Source: Litorilituus lipolyticus
Lineage (GTDB): Bacteria > Pseudomonadota > Gammaproteobacteria > Enterobacterales > Alteromonadaceae
NCBI RefSeq assembly: GCF_006439335.1
Contig: NZ_SAWY01000007.1
Location: forward strand, 1 to 64,000
Length of the DNA: 64,000 bases
Direction of reading: 5' to 3'
The position numbers and the translations under genes are program-made. The notes under the pieces are model-generated. The model ran no database searches, was not told the origin of the DNA, and worked only from the letters and a program-made list of their open reading frames with translations. Shown here one piece after another: positions 21,438 through 30,747 of this stretch (its first letter is position 1; every line of letters starts with the position of its first letter).

Positions 21438-21505
21438 TAACACATCTCCTATAAAAATTTAAAATTAATTGGTTGAAAAGCCCGTTAGGATACTCAACCA
21501 GACTC
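21438..21505 (-). ncRNA. Alpha operon leader (S4-binding pseudoknot, Alpha_RBS type)
   Basis: Read on the minus strand, the rpsM leader contains TTGAGTATCCT followed by AACGGGCTTTTCA and then the AGGAG site and the GTG start. These blocks match, from memory, the E. coli alpha-operon leader that folds into the nested pseudoknot bound by S4 to trap the ribosome. The spacer between the blocks and the start is AT-rich and differs. A covariance-model search for RF00140 would settle it. Confidence 0.8.
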
Positions 21506-21526
21506 TTTTTCGCAAATCGAAGCGGC

Positions 21527-21555
21527 ATTATACAGAAATATCTGCATAATGCCAC
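21527..21555 (-). promoter_or_regulatory. Putative alpha operon promoter
   Basis: On the minus strand, TATAAT (21532-21527) lies 17 bases after GTGGCA (21555-21550), a 4/6 match to the -35. It sits between rpmJ and rpsM where the alpha promoter is expected. The same DNA forms an inverted repeat (GGCATTAT...ATAATGCC, 21524-21553). Confidence 0.65.
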
Positions 21556-21588
21556 TCCTAAAAGATTTAGCTTTCGCTTAGGTTAAAA

Positions 21589-21702
21589 TTAACCTTGACG
21601 TTGTTTGTGCTTTGGCTCTGCACAAAGAACGCGAATAACGCCCTTACGCTTTACCACTTTACAGTTACGACAAATCTTTTTTACGGATGCACGTACTTTC
21701 AT
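21589..21702 (-). CDS. rpmJ: 50S ribosomal protein L36
   Basis: This short gene encodes 37 residues, [15 protein letters not shown] and so on, ending KHKQRQG. The CxxC and later C and H are the zinc-ribbon ligands of the usual cysteine-containing L36. GGAG lies six bases before the ATG. It sits between secY and rpsM as in enteric spc operons. Confidence 0.95.
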   Translation of the reverse strand: MKVRASVKKICRNCKVVKRKGVIRVLCAEPKHKQRQG

Positions 21703-21729
21703 TTTATACTCCGTTTACCTAGCTTTAGC

Positions 21730-23055
21730 CTAACGGCCGTAGCCTTTAAGGTTAGCTTTTTTAAGCACACTATCATATTGATGAGACATCATATGCGTTT
21801 GTACTTGTGCCATAAAGTCCATGATAACAACAACAATAATTAGTAGTGATGTACCACCAAAATAGAACTGTACGTCCCATGCCATCATCATAAACTCAGG
21901 AACCAAACAGACAAAGGTAATATACATCGCACCAGCTAAGGTTAAACGTGTCATTACTTTATCAATGTATTTGGATGTTTGTTCACCTGGACGAATCCCT
22001 GGAATGAACGCACCTGACTTTTTCAAGTTATCTGCTGTTTCACGCGGATTGAAAACCAATGCCGTGTAGAAGAAACAGAAAAATATAATTGCTGCCGCAA
22101 GCATCATTACATACAAAGGTTGACCTGGGGACATTGCACCAGATAGTCCTTGCAAGAAATCTGCAACGGGGCCGTCACCTTGACCAAACCAGCTCGCAAT
22201 TGTGCCGGGGAACAAGATAAGACTTGAGGCAAAGATAGCTGGAATTACACCAGCCATATTCACTTTCAATGGTAAATGTGTACTTTGTGCAGCAAATACC
22301 TTACGGCCTTGCTGACGTTTAGCGTAGTTTACAACAATACGTCGTTGACCACGTTCCACAAATACAACTAAGAAAGTTACTGCAAATACCACAACGCCAA
22401 TAAGCAATAATACTAATGGGTGCATTTCACCTTGACGCGCCATCTCAGCTGTTTGACCAACAGCTGAAGGCATGCCAGCAACAATACCAGCGAAGATAAT
22501 GATTGAGATACCATTACCAATACCGCGTTCTGTAATTTGCTCACCTAACCACATTAAAAACATAGTACCAGTGACCAAACTTACTACCGCAGTGAAATAG
22601 AAACCAAAGCCAGCATTAATAACTAAGCCTTGCATCATATCAGGTAAACTTCTCGCAATCGCAATCGATTGAACTGTTGCTAGAACTAATGTGCCGTAGC
22701 GTGTGTATTGACTGATTTTACGTCGTCCAGCTTCACCTTCTTTTTTCAACTCTGCCATTGCTGGGTGCATAACCGTAAGCAATTGCATAATGATAGAAGC
22801 TGAGATGTACGGCATAATACCTAGAGCCAATACTGAGGCTCGCTCAAGTGCACCGCCAGAGAACATATTAAACATCTCTACAACGGTGCCCTTTTGTTGT
22901 TCAAAGAACTGAGCTAATACAGCGGCGTCAATACCAGGGATTGGTACAAATGACCCTAAACGAAGCACAACTATCGCAACGAATACGAACCATAATCTTT
23001 GTTTTAGCTCAGACAAACCGCCTGCGCCTTTATTATCCATTCCTGGTGTAGCCAT
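21730..23055 (-). CDS. secY: Preprotein translocase subunit SecY
   Basis: This 441-residue channel subunit of the SecYEG translocon has ten hydrophobic helices. Family segments include the plug/TM2 region ([16 protein letters not shown], near 77-92) and the cytoplasmic loop [21 protein letters not shown] (near 247). It lies after rplO in the spc operon. Confidence 0.98.
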   Translation of the reverse strand: MATPGMDNKGAGGLSELKQRLWFVFVAIVVLRLGSFVPIPGIDAAVLAQFFEQQKGTVVEMFNMFSGGALERASVLALGIMPYISASIIMQLLTVMHPAMAELKKEGEAGRRKISQYTRYGTLVLATVQSIAIARSLPDMMQGLVINAGFGFYFTAVVSLVTGTMFLMWLGEQITERGIGNGISIIIFAGIVAGMPSAVGQTAEMARQGEMHPLVLLLIGVVVFAVTFLVVFVERGQRRIVVNYAKRQQGRKVFAAQSTHLPLKVNMAGVIPAIFASSLILFPGTIASWFGQGDGPVADFLQGLSGAMSPGQPLYVMMLAAAIIFFCFFYTALVFNPRETADNLKKSGAFIPGIRPGEQTSKYIDKVMTRLTLAGAMYITFVCLVPEFMMMAWDVQFYFGGTSLLIIVVVIMDFMAQVQTHMMSHQYDSVLKKANLKGYGR

Positions 23056-23061
23056 TCTGTA

Positions 23062-23496
23062 TTATTCCTCGATTTTACCACCGGCAGCTTCAATAGCTGC
23101 ACGAGCACCTTTAGTTACGCCTAAGCCACGAACAGTGATCTTGCGAGTAATTTCGCCAGACAGCATGATTTTTGCTGTTTCAATGTTACGGCTGATAAGA
23201 CCAGCGTCTTTAAGTGCATGGATATCTACAACATCGCCTTCAATTAGGTTTAATTCATGTAAACGAACTTCAGCGCGAACTAAAGACTTACGTGAAGTAA
23301 AACCAAACTTAGGTAAACGTTGTTTTAAAGGCATTTGACCACCTTCAAAACCAGGACGCACACTACCGCCAGAACGAGACTTCTGACCTTTGTGACCACG
23401 ACCACCAGTTTTACCGATGCCAGAACCAATACCACGACCGCAGCGTTTCTTAGCTTTTTTAGATCCCGGTGCAGGGGATAAAGTATTTAAATGCAT
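23062..23496 (-). CDS. rplO: 50S ribosomal protein L15
   Basis: This 144-residue L15 starts [20 protein letters not shown] and has the Gly/Arg/Lys-rich N-terminal tail [19 protein letters not shown]. The C-terminal globular part ends near [15 protein letters not shown]. It is 2 bases after rpmD. Confidence 0.98.
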   Translation of the reverse strand: MHLNTLSPAPGSKKAKKRCGRGIGSGIGKTGGRGHKGQKSRSGGSVRPGFEGGQMPLKQRLPKFGFTSRKSLVRAEVRLHELNLIEGDVVDIHALKDAGLISRNIETAKIMLSGEITRKITVRGLGVTKGARAAIEAAGGKIEE

Positions 23497-23498
23497 TA

Positions 23499-23678
23499 TT
23501 AATCCTCCACCTTAACCATGTAATAAACCTTGTTAATCATACCACGTACAGAAGGAGTATCTTCTAACTCAACTGTATGGTTGATACGACGTAGACCAAG
23601 GCCTCTTAATGTAGCTCTGTGCTTTGGTAAACGACCAATAGAGCTCTTCACTTGTGTTACTTTTACTGTTTTAGACAT
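23499..23678 (-). CDS. rpmD: 50S ribosomal protein L30
   Basis: This 59-residue L30 starts [20 protein letters not shown]; the ATG at 23678 gives the usual family length, whereas an in-frame TTG two codons earlier does not. The stop of rpsE lies seven bases upstream. Confidence 0.97.
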   Translation of the reverse strand: MSKTVKVTQVKSSIGRLPKHRATLRGLGLRRINHTVELEDTPSVRGMINKVYYMVKVED

Positions 23679-23684
23679 GCTCAA

Positions 23685-24194
23685 TTACCCCAAAATGTCT
23701 TCAACGCTTTTGCCACGTTTAGCTGCCATGCCTTCTGGCGAATGCATATTCGCTAGGGCAGAAACAGTAGCGCGAACTACGTTGATTGGGTTAGTAGAAC
23801 CGTATGCTTTTGACAATACGTTCTGAACGCCTGCAACTTCAAGTACTGCACGCATCGCGCCACCGGCGATGATACCTGTACCTTCAGAAGCTGGTTGCAT
23901 GTAAACTTTAGAACCAGAATGACGACCCTTGATAGGGTGTTGAAGAGTAGTACCCTTCAAGTCAACTGTTACTATGTTACGACGTGCTTTTTCCATTGCT
24001 TTTTGGATTGCAGCAGGCACTTCACGTGCTTTACCGTAACCAAAACCAACACGACCATTTCCGTCACCAACTACTGTTAATGCGGTGAAACTGAAAATGC
24101 GACCACCTTTAACCACTTTTGATACGCGGTTAACGGCGATTAGCTTTTCAGCCATATCACTTTGTTGTGAGTTTTCTTGATTATGATTAGCCAT
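23685..24194 (-). CDS. rpsE: 30S ribosomal protein S5
   Basis: This 169-residue S5 has the double-stranded-RNA-binding part ([19 protein letters not shown]) and the C-terminal domain ([21 protein letters not shown]). The ATG at 24194, with AGGGG seven bases before it, is preferred over the TTG two codons upstream. Confidence 0.97.
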   Translation of the reverse strand: MANHNQENSQQSDMAEKLIAVNRVSKVVKGGRIFSFTALTVVGDGNGRVGFGYGKAREVPAAIQKAMEKARRNIVTVDLKGTTLQHPIKGRHSGSKVYMQPASEGTGIIAGGAMRAVLEVAGVQNVLSKAYGSTNPINVVRATVSALANMHSPEGMAAKRGKSVEDILG

Positions 24195-24204
24195 TATCAA
24201 ACCC

Positions 24205-24558
24205 CTAGAACTGAAGACCAGCTTCGCGAGCTGCTTCTGCTAATGCTTTAACGCGACCGTGGTAACGGAAACCTGAACGATCAAATGCTACAGACTCAAC
24301 GCCTTTTGCTTTTGCACGTTCAGCAATTGCTTTACCTACTGCAGCAGCAGCGGCAACATTACCTGTTTTTTCAATTGAACCACGAACTTCTTTGTCTACA
24401 GTAGACGCCGCAGCGATTACTTCAGAACCCGTAGGAGCGATTAATTGAGCGTAAATGTGACGAGGAGTACGGAATACAACTAAACGATTCGCACCCAACT
24501 CGCTGATTTTTGCACGAGCGCGTTTAGCGCGGCGCAAACGAGATGTTTTCTTATCCAT
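24205..24558 (-). CDS. rplR: 50S ribosomal protein L18
   Basis: This 117-residue L18, which binds 5S rRNA, starts [18 protein letters not shown] and ends [21 protein letters not shown]. It has family length and sits between rplF and rpsE. Confidence 0.98.
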   Translation of the reverse strand: MDKKTSRLRRAKRARAKISELGANRLVVFRTPRHIYAQLIAPTGSEVIAAASTVDKEVRGSIEKTGNVAAAAAVGKAIAERAKAKGVESVAFDRSGFRYHGRVKALAEAAREAGLQF

Positions 24559-24567
24559 AGTATTACC

Positions 24568-25101
24568 CTACTTCTTCTTAGCTTCTTTACGACGAACGTA
24601 TTCATCAGCGTAACGTACACCTTTACCTTTATAAGGCTCTGGCTTACGGTATGCGCGAATGTTCGCAGCGGTTTGACCAACTAACTGCTTATCAGCACCT
24701 TTAAGTGTGATTTCAGTTTGGCTAGGAGTTTCAACAGTAATTCCAGCTGGAATTTCATGTTTGATTGGGTGTGAAAAACCTAAAGATAAGTCTAACGCCT
24801 TACCAGCAGCTTTTGCACGGTAACCAACACCCTGTAAAACTAATTTCTTTTCAAAACCTTTACTCACACCTTCAACCATGTTGTTGATTAAAGCGCGTGC
24901 AGTACCGGCTTGAGCCCAAGCTTGCTTACTTTCTTCAGCTACAGTTGTTACTAAGTTATTCTCTTCTTGAGATACCTTAACTAAACCGTGAACAGTGTGA
25001 GAAAGTTCACCTACTGGACCTTTAACTGTGATGTCTTGACCTGATAACGTTACGGTAACGCCAGCAGGAACAGCGACAGGTGCTTTTGCAACACGAGACA
25101 T
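24568..25101 (-). CDS. rplF: 50S ribosomal protein L6
   Basis: This 177-residue L6 begins [19 protein letters not shown] and ends with the signature [20 protein letters not shown]. The length is as usual. It is 10 bases after rpsH. Confidence 0.98.
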   Translation of the reverse strand: MSRVAKAPVAVPAGVTVTLSGQDITVKGPVGELSHTVHGLVKVSQEENNLVTTVAEESKQAWAQAGTARALINNMVEGVSKGFEKKLVLQGVGYRAKAAGKALDLSLGFSHPIKHEIPAGITVETPSQTEITLKGADKQLVGQTAANIRAYRKPEPYKGKGVRYADEYVRRKEAKKK

Positions 25102-25111
25102 AATTTGCTCC

Positions 25112-25501
25112 TTACTCTACGAAACCGATGATTTCACCGCCAATACCCGCATTGCGAGCGGCGCGATCTGTCATCAAACCTTTTGAAGTAGATACGATTG
25201 CGATACCCATACCTGCAAGAACTTGTGGAAGTTCATCACAGCTTTTGTATACGCGAAGACCAGGACGTGAAACACGCTTGATCTTTTCAATTACTTCTTT
25301 ACCTTCAAAATACTTCAAAGTTACAGATAACTCAGGCTTAACACCTTCAGCTACTGTGTAATCTGAAATATAACCTTCTTCTTTAAGCAAGTTAGCAATT
25401 GCAACTTTAACTTTTGAAGATGGCATTTGTACTGCAACTTTTGCTGCAGATTGACCGTTGCGGATGCGTGTAAACATGTCCGCGATAGGATCAGTCATCA
25501 T
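25112..25501 (-). CDS. rpsH: 30S ribosomal protein S8
   Basis: This S8 protein (129 residues from this start) reads [16 protein letters not shown], with the C-terminal signature [25 protein letters not shown] lies nine bases before ATG 25501. A start at 25507 is only three bases from it and adds two residues, so it is less likely but not excluded. S8 is the translational repressor of the spc operon in E. coli. Confidence 0.95.
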   Translation of the reverse strand: MMTDPIADMFTRIRNGQSAAKVAVQMPSSKVKVAIANLLKEEGYISDYTVAEGVKPELSVTLKYFEGKEVIEKIKRVSRPGLRVYKSCDELPQVLAGMGIAIVSTSKGLMTDRAARNAGIGGEIIGFVE

Positions 25502-25520
25502 AACCATTTACTCCCGTGAA

Positions 25521-25826
25521 TTACCAACTAGCTTTCTTAAGACCTGGAACTTCACCACGCATAGTTGCTTCACGCAACTTGATTCGGCTTAAACCGAACT
25601 TACGTAAGTAACCATGTGGACGACCAGTAACGTTACAACGATTACGTTGACGGCTACTTGATGAATCACGAGGTAAACTTTGAAGTTTCAATACTGCATC
25701 CCAACGCTCTTCTTCAGAAGAGTTAACATTTGAGATGATTTCTTTTAACGCACGACGCTTTTCAGCGTACTGAGCTACTAGTTTAGTACGTTTTGCTTCA
25801 CGAGCTTTCATTGACGCTTTAGCCAT
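25521..25826 (-). CDS. rpsN: 30S ribosomal protein S14
   Basis: This 101-residue S14 is of the long, zinc-free type: it lacks the CxxC pairs and has the insertion typical of gammaproteobacteria. It ends [19 protein letters not shown]. Confidence 0.98.
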   Translation of the reverse strand: MAKASMKAREAKRTKLVAQYAEKRRALKEIISNVNSSEEERWDAVLKLQSLPRDSSSSRQRNRCNVTGRPHGYLRKFGLSRIKLREATMRGEVPGLKKASW

Positions 25827-25830
25827 AACT

Positions 25831-26376
25831 CTACACCTTCTTCTTAAACGGGAAATTGAAGGCAGACAATAATGCGTGTCCTTCTTCGTTGTCTTTCGCG
25901 CTAGTAGTAATAGTGATATCTAATCCGCGAATTTTATCGATTTTATCGTAATCGATTTCAGGGAAGATGATTTGCTCACGAACGCCCATGCTGTAGTTAC
26001 CACGACCATCGAATGACTTAGGGTTTAAGCCACGGAAGTCACGGATACGAGGAATTGAAATAGAGATTAAACGTTCTAAGAATTCCCACATACGCTCGCC
26101 GCGTAGAGTTACTTTTGTACCTATAGGATAGCCTTCACGAATTTTGAAGCCCGCAACTGATTTGCGTGCTACTGTCGTGATCGGCTTTTGACCTGAGATT
26201 GCAGTAAGATCATTTGTGGCGTGCTCTAACACTTTCTTGTCAGAAATTGCTTCACCAACACCCATATTAAGGGTGATCTTTTCAATCCGAGGGACTTGCA
26301 TGACACTTTTATAACCGAACTTATTAGAAAGTTCTGCTACAACTGTATCTTTGTAAAAATCATGCAGTTTCGCCAT
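25831..26376 (-). CDS. rplE: 50S ribosomal protein L5
   Basis: This 181-residue L5, a 5S rRNA partner, has the segments [14 protein letters not shown] and [21 protein letters not shown]. The first codons (ATGGCGAAACTGCATGATT) contain a CTG leucine codon in a genome that favours TTA, and I recall the same bases in E. coli rplE. That may reflect the S8 repressor-binding site of spc mRNA at this junction; this is an inference. Confidence 0.97.
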   Translation of the reverse strand: MAKLHDFYKDTVVAELSNKFGYKSVMQVPRIEKITLNMGVGEAISDKKVLEHATNDLTAISGQKPITTVARKSVAGFKIREGYPIGTKVTLRGERMWEFLERLISISIPRIRDFRGLNPKSFDGRGNYSMGVREQIIFPEIDYDKIDKIRGLDITITTSAKDNEEGHALLSAFNFPFKKKV

Positions 26377-26391
26377 CGTTTACTCCAATTA

Positions 26392-26706
26392 TTAAACTAA
26401 TTCGTTATCAGACTTGAAAAAACGTACTTTTTTGCCGTCTTCAAATCTAAAACCAACGCGATCAGCCTTACCCGTTTTAGGGTTAAGGATTGCTACGTTA
26501 GAAACATGCAAAGGTGCTTCTTTCTCAACAATGCCACCAGGCTGCTGTAACTGAGGTACAGGCTTAGTGTGCTTTTTGATTAAGTTAACGCCTTCTACGT
26601 ATACTTTGCTGTCTTCAACAAGAACTTTAGTAACTTTACCAGTTTTGCCCTTGTCTTTACCCGCAAGTACGATTACTTCATCATCACGACGAATCTTAGA
26701 TGCCAT
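26392..26706 (-). CDS. rplX: 50S ribosomal protein L24
   Basis: This 104-residue L24 has the KOW motif ([22 protein letters not shown], about 8-29) and the [13 protein letters not shown] segment. It lies between rplN and rplE. Confidence 0.98.
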   Translation of the reverse strand: MASKIRRDDEVIVLAGKDKGKTGKVTKVLVEDSKVYVEGVNLIKKHTKPVPQLQQPGGIVEKEAPLHVSNVAILNPKTGKADRVGFRFEDGKKVRFFKSDNELV

Positions 26707-26718
26707 TATCGTGACTCC

Positions 26719-27087
26719 TTATAGTACTTCTGGTGCTAATGATACGATCTTCATAAATTTCTCATTACGAAGTTCACGTGTCACAGGCCCGAAAATACGA
26801 GTACCAATTGGCTGTAAGTTTGCATTTAACACAACAGCCGCGTTTTCATCAAAACGGATGGCAGAACCATCTGTACGACGAACACCTTTCTTAGTGCGCA
26901 CCACTACCGCAGTAACAACATCACCTTTTTTTACTTTACCGCGAGGACTTGCTTCCTTCACGGCAACTTTAATGATGTCACCAATACGTGCATAGCGACG
27001 GTGCGAGCCACCAAGAACCTTTATACATTGAACACGCTTAGCGCCACTGTTATCAGCAACATTCAGCTGTGATTGCATTTGGATCAT
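26719..27087 (-). CDS. rplN: 50S ribosomal protein L14
   Basis: This 122-residue L14 starts [20 protein letters not shown] and ends [17 protein letters not shown]. It is the first gene of the spc operon. No rpsQ, rpmC or other S10-operon gene precedes it; the next gene upstream is dtd. It has its own promoter and a structured leader of about 170 bases. Confidence 0.98.
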   Translation of the reverse strand: MIQMQSQLNVADNSGAKRVQCIKVLGGSHRRYARIGDIIKVAVKEASPRGKVKKGDVVTAVVVRTKKGVRRTDGSAIRFDENAAVVLNANLQPIGTRIFGPVTRELRNEKFMKIVSLAPEVL

Positions 27088-27207
27088 TGATTTTTGCTCC
27101 GCTAATACTTTCTTTTCTCACTTCACTCCAAAAAAAGTTAAGAAAAATCAAGAAAGTAAATTTAAATTCAAGGCCAGAAATTTGACCCGTCACTGCCTTT
27201 TCATTCT

Positions 27208-27258
27208 CCCATTAAGTACAGACTTTAGGCAATAAGGTCTGCTCTCAAACTTAATGGG
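27208..27258 (-). promoter_or_regulatory. Structured 5' leader hairpin of the spc operon
   Basis: CCCATTAAGT (27208-27217) pairs with ACTTAATGGG (27249-27258), ten base pairs. Inside it CAGACTTTA pairs with TAAGGTCTG, nine pairs including one G-U. From the -10 box the transcript would begin at about 27258, so this would be a 5'-terminal hairpin. It may stabilise the mRNA or bind a ribosomal protein. Confidence 0.6.
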
Positions 27259-27264
27259 CGCGAG

Positions 27265-27273
27265 ATTATAACA
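27265..27273 (-). promoter_or_regulatory. Putative spc operon promoter (extended -10)
   Basis: Minus-strand TGTTATAAT is a consensus extended -10 box. It is followed by CTCGCGCC, a GC-rich discriminator like those of stringently controlled ribosomal promoters. The -35 region is poor, which extended -10 promoters tolerate. It lies about 180 bases before rplN. Confidence 0.7.
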
Positions 27274-27331
27274 CCACTAAATCAAAAGTGGTAGTTTAAT
27301 TAGCTAAAAATTAAACAGTGGTTGGGTAACA

Positions 27332-27769
27332 CTAAATGGTTAACTGGAAGGTAACTGGACCATCATTAATGAGTTCAACTTTCATATCTGCAGCAAATTC
27401 ACCTGTAGGTGCTTTAAAACCCTTTTCACGTAACTGATGAGTAAAATACTCGTATAAGTGTTCGCTTAATTCGGGATTCGCTGCCGTAGTAAAGCTAGGG
27501 CGTAAACCGCTATTAGTATCTGCGGCTAAGGTAAATTGAGAAACAACCAGTAAATCACCACCTGCTTGTTCTACATTTAAGTTCATTTTACCATTTTCAT
27601 CATTGAAGACTCGATAACCAGCAACTCTTTGAGCTAAACGCTTTGCTTTTGTTTCGTTGTCTTCAGGCTCAATCGCTAACAATACTAACAAGCCCTGTGC
27701 TATTTCACCTATGACTTGTTCTTCTACAGTGACACTTGCTCGAGAAACTCGCTGTATTAACGCTATCAT
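27332..27769 (-). CDS. dtd: D-aminoacyl-tRNA deacylase
   Basis: This 145-residue DTD removes D-amino acids from mischarged tRNA. It starts [15 protein letters not shown] and has the catalytic [13 protein letters not shown] (near 74-86) and the conserved NDGPVTFQL near the C-terminus, which form the active site across the dimer. It lies where the S10 operon would be in E. coli. Confidence 0.95.
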   Translation of the reverse strand: MIALIQRVSRASVTVEEQVIGEIAQGLLVLLAIEPEDNETKAKRLAQRVAGYRVFNDENGKMNLNVEQAGGDLLVVSQFTLAADTNSGLRPSFTTAANPELSEHLYEYFTHQLREKGFKAPTGEFAADMKVELINDGPVTFQLTI

Positions 27770-27840
27770 TGCTTTTTACTCATTTTCGAAAATCGTTATA
27801 CTAACAAACCCATTCAAAGCTGATAAAGTTTTTTGATGCC

Positions 27841-28833
27841 TTAAATAAGATTTGCTTGGTTTAAAAAAGATGCCATGGCATCTGTAGACTGACATATAGC
27901 ACTGATCTTTTCTGCTTCAAGCATGCTATGTCCTGTTTTTGGTACAATTTGTAAGCGTGCTCTTGACCACAAAGGCATAAGCTTTTCTGCACTGCTAATT
28001 CGGCAAAGAAAATCATAACGACCCTGTATTATCGTGGCGGGAATGAAGCTACATTCTTCAATATTTTCAGTTATGTAATCTTCGGGAAGGAAGCATTGTT
28101 TAGTGAAATAGTGGTTTGCAACTTGGGCAAAACATAATGCTTGGTGAGTTTGCTGTGCTGTAATAGCATGGCACTCTTCATGTGTTAGGGTTTCTAATGT
28201 TTCAATACGTCTATGCCAGCAATACCAAGCCTTACATGCCGATAAAATAGCTAATTCATTCTTGCCTGAAAAACAATTTTGATAAACATTAGTAACTATA
28301 CTGCGTTCACCTTCATTTGGTACTTGTTGAACTCCTTTTAGTAATTCATCAAAATAGTCAGCAAACAGCCTGGCAAGCCCTTCTTTCCCATATCGCCAGT
28401 ACAGCTCTTCTTTAGTTGCAAGAAATACCCCGTTAAGTATCAAGCCATAGACACATGCTTTATATTTAATCGTATAGAGTAAAGCTAGAGTTGCTCCCCA
28501 ATTGCTACCAAATATTAGCCATTTGCTGACACCAAGGTATTGACGAACCTTTTCAAGATCAGCCAATAAAAAATCGGTGGTGTTATCAATAAGACAAGGA
28601 GCAGGTATTGAACGACCACAACCGCGTTGATCAATAACAATAATGCGATAAACTTCAGGATCAAAAAAGCGACGAGCTTCATCACAACTTCCCATTCCAG
28701 GGCCGTCATGAAGATATATCACAGCAATGCCTTCAGGATTTCCTGATTGTTCGATATATATCTGGTGAATGCTATCTACTGCTAACCACTCCCTATGATA
28801 GGGCTTGATCGGTGCATATAAAGCTCTGCTCAT
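27841..28833 (-). CDS. Proline iminopeptidase-like alpha/beta hydrolase with altered nucleophile
   Basis: This 330-residue protein is of the PIP/S33 family, which cleaves N-terminal proline. It has the oxyanion-side HDGPGMG (near 42), the family hallmark DQRGCGRS (68-75), the Asp region GRYDFLCR and the His region KTGHSMLE. The nucleophile elbow, normally GGSWGS, reads GSNWGA (109-114), so Asn 111 replaces the catalytic Ser; the codon is AAT on the minus strand. It may be a pseudo-enzyme or have a changed activity. Otherwise full length. Confidence 0.8.
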   Translation of the reverse strand: MSRALYAPIKPYHREWLAVDSIHQIYIEQSGNPEGIAVIYLHDGPGMGSCDEARRFFDPEVYRIIVIDQRGCGRSIPAPCLIDNTTDFLLADLEKVRQYLGVSKWLIFGSNWGATLALLYTIKYKACVYGLILNGVFLATKEELYWRYGKEGLARLFADYFDELLKGVQQVPNEGERSIVTNVYQNCFSGKNELAILSACKAWYCWHRRIETLETLTHEECHAITAQQTHQALCFAQVANHYFTKQCFLPEDYITENIEECSFIPATIIQGRYDFLCRISSAEKLMPLWSRARLQIVPKTGHSMLEAEKISAICQSTDAMASFLNQANLI

Positions 28834-28931
28834 AAACGTTATAAAGTAACAATGACTTATACTTTACTTAGTTTAGACGCTATCGCCTATTTTGCTGTAT
28901 CTAAAACAGGTAATGTACTTACTTTATATTT

Positions 28932-29804
28932 TTATCTATCACTTTGTTTTAATCGCCCTGAAAACTCTTGCAAGGTCACACTAAATATCGCACCGGCTAA
29001 CACTATTAGCCAAGATAAATACACCCATAAGAAAAGTATTGGTACTGTAGCTAATGCACCATAAATAGCCTGATATGATGGAAAGGCGGTTAGGTACAAT
29101 GCAAACATTTTTTTAGCAAACTCAAAGAGCATTCCTGCTATGAAAGCACCACCTGCAGCATATTTAAATGGCACCTCTTTATTTGGAACCGCCATGTACA
29201 AAATAATAAAGGCCAAAACTGAAGCTAAAAGTGGTAATAAACGAATAACGATATTAGTCAGGCCAAACACGTCGTAATCACCAAGCGATACCAGAGAAAT
29301 AATATACGAGGTTAATGCAATGCTTGCTCCAACAAAAATTGGTCCAAGTGTTAATACCATCCAATACAATGCCAATGAAGTAATCGTTCTTCGTTTTTGC
29401 GTAACTCGCCAAATTTTATTTAACGTTTTATCAATAGCTGAAATCAACAACAACGCGACAATAAATAAAAAGAGAATTGCGACAGCCGACATTTTCGAAG
29501 CATTACTCACAAAACCTGATAGATATTGCTGAACCACATCGCCAGCTGCGGGAACAAAATTTTGGTAGACAAAAGCCTCTACAGATTGCTGTAATTCAGC
29601 AAACAAAGGAAAAGCAGTCATGACTGACAACATCACTACAAGCAACGGAACTAGTGACATTAACGACACATATGACAAGTACCCAGCAACGACGGGTAAT
29701 TGCTCTTGTTTTAAACGCTGTGTGAAAAATGTCAAAAACACTACTATTTTTCGATGTCCGCTCAAAAGAGATTCCTTACTTGGAAAATGCTTTGGTAAGC
29801 TCAT
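28932..29804 (-). CDS. YihY/BrkB family inner-membrane protein
   Basis: This protein (290 residues from ATG 29804) has five or six membrane helices and the family's N-terminal pattern ([25 protein letters not shown]) and C-terminal helices ([24 protein letters not shown]). Its function is unsettled; an old assignment to ribonuclease BN was shown to be wrong. A TTG four codons upstream is the only alternative start. No good ribosome site is visible for either. Confidence 0.85.
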   Translation of the reverse strand: MSLPKHFPSKESLLSGHRKIVVFLTFFTQRLKQEQLPVVAGYLSYVSLMSLVPLLVVMLSVMTAFPLFAELQQSVEAFVYQNFVPAAGDVVQQYLSGFVSNASKMSAVAILFLFIVALLLISAIDKTLNKIWRVTQKRRTITSLALYWMVLTLGPIFVGASIALTSYIISLVSLGDYDVFGLTNIVIRLLPLLASVLAFIILYMAVPNKEVPFKYAAGGAFIAGMLFEFAKKMFALYLTAFPSYQAIYGALATVPILFLWVYLSWLIVLAGAIFSVTLQEFSGRLKQSDR

Positions 29805-29915
29805 ATTTGTTAACAAATTTAAGTTACTAGATTGTGTAAGTTTATATTATGATAACAGTTATTAATTTACTAGTTTCACTATTATTACTCATAGTGACTA
29901 TGAAGAGGTTTTATT

Positions 29916-30140
29916 ATGGCAAGTCAAGGTTCTGCGGGTAACGTTATCGCAGCATTATGTACTGTATTTTTCCCGGGGTTAGGGCAATTAGTTCAAGGAA
30001 GAATTTTTGCGGCTTTAATTTTCGCAATTGTTTGTTTTGGTGGTTATTTTCTATGGTATTTTATAATACCAGCAATAATCGCTGGTATCTTTCACTTATG
30101 GGCGATAATAGATGCTGCAACCTACAAAAACACAGGCTAA
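29916..30140 (+). CDS. Small TM2-like membrane protein
   Basis: This 74-residue protein has two membrane helices. The first contains the FFPGLGQLVQGR turn (about 19-30), which resembles the PGLGQ motif of TM2-domain and related small membrane proteins; the second is FGGYFLWYFIIPAIIAGIFHLWAIIDA. An AAGAGG ribosome site precedes the start. No function is known. Confidence 0.65.
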   Translation: MASQGSAGNVIAALCTVFFPGLGQLVQGRIFAALIFAIVCFGGYFLWYFIIPAIIAGIFHLWAIIDAATYKNTG

Positions 30141-30155
30141 CATCAACAGCTTTTG

Positions 30156-30338
30156 TTAGCCAAACCTTGGAGCAGCAACAAATGCTACATCATCTGTAGT
30201 TTGTGGGGGGTGCTCATCTTCAAATTGATTGATTTGAGCTAACAATGCTGACAATTGTTGGATTTGTTTAGGGTTCGCTTTACCCTGACTAAATATTTGG
30301 CTCAATTCTTGAAGTTTCTTAAGTTGTGCTGGGGACAT
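30156..30338 (-). CDS. Small hypothetical protein
   Basis: This 60-residue protein is not recognised. Two short helices (MSPAQLKKLQELSQIF, PKQIQQLSALLAQINQFE) are followed by an acidic, probably disordered tail. The second codon of the start region follows a poor ribosome site, so it may be a small regulatory protein or a chance ORF. Confidence 0.4.
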   Translation of the reverse strand: MSPAQLKKLQELSQIFSQGKANPKQIQQLSALLAQINQFEDEHPPQTTDDVAFVAAPRFG

Positions 30339-30690
30339 AATGCAAATCCTTTTGTTGAGCCTAGTGCATCATTACTTCACTAGGTAAGATAAAACGTACT
30401 ATCAGATAGCCTCTAACTATTAAAATAATAGATTAATTTTTTTAGTTCTGCACAGTGAAAAACGCCTTTTAGAAGTAACAAAATATTTAAAATATTACTC
30501 CTATTTTTTTATTTCAACAAAACAATAACTTAAAACCTGTTTTGTTGGTCAACTTTTTCAAACAGAAAAATATCTGACAGTAATTGCAGATATGTCTTAC
30601 AAACCAAACAAACCTAAATTTAACTATTAACTCTATTAGCTAGGGCAAAAACTCAACACTTACATTTAGGAATCTAATATTTAGCGCATA
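30339..30690. other. Intergenic region, nothing firm
   Basis: About 350 bases lie between the small gene and the typA terminator. A 7-base-pair inverted repeat (CCTAGTG...CACTAGG, about 30360-30384) has no T run. The remainder is AT-rich with no credible ORF, promoter or RNA that I can see. Confidence 0.4.
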
Positions 30691-30722
30691 AAAAAACGGT
30701 AATGAGCACATTACCGTTTTTT
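30691..30722 (-). terminator. Intrinsic terminator after typA
   Basis: The stem ACGGTAATG-AGCA-CATTACCGT is flanked by runs of A on the left and T on the right, so it can terminate in both directions. It lies about 26 bases after the typA stop. Confidence 0.9.
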
Positions 30723-30747
30723 CATTTACCCGCAGAGTGAGAAAAGC

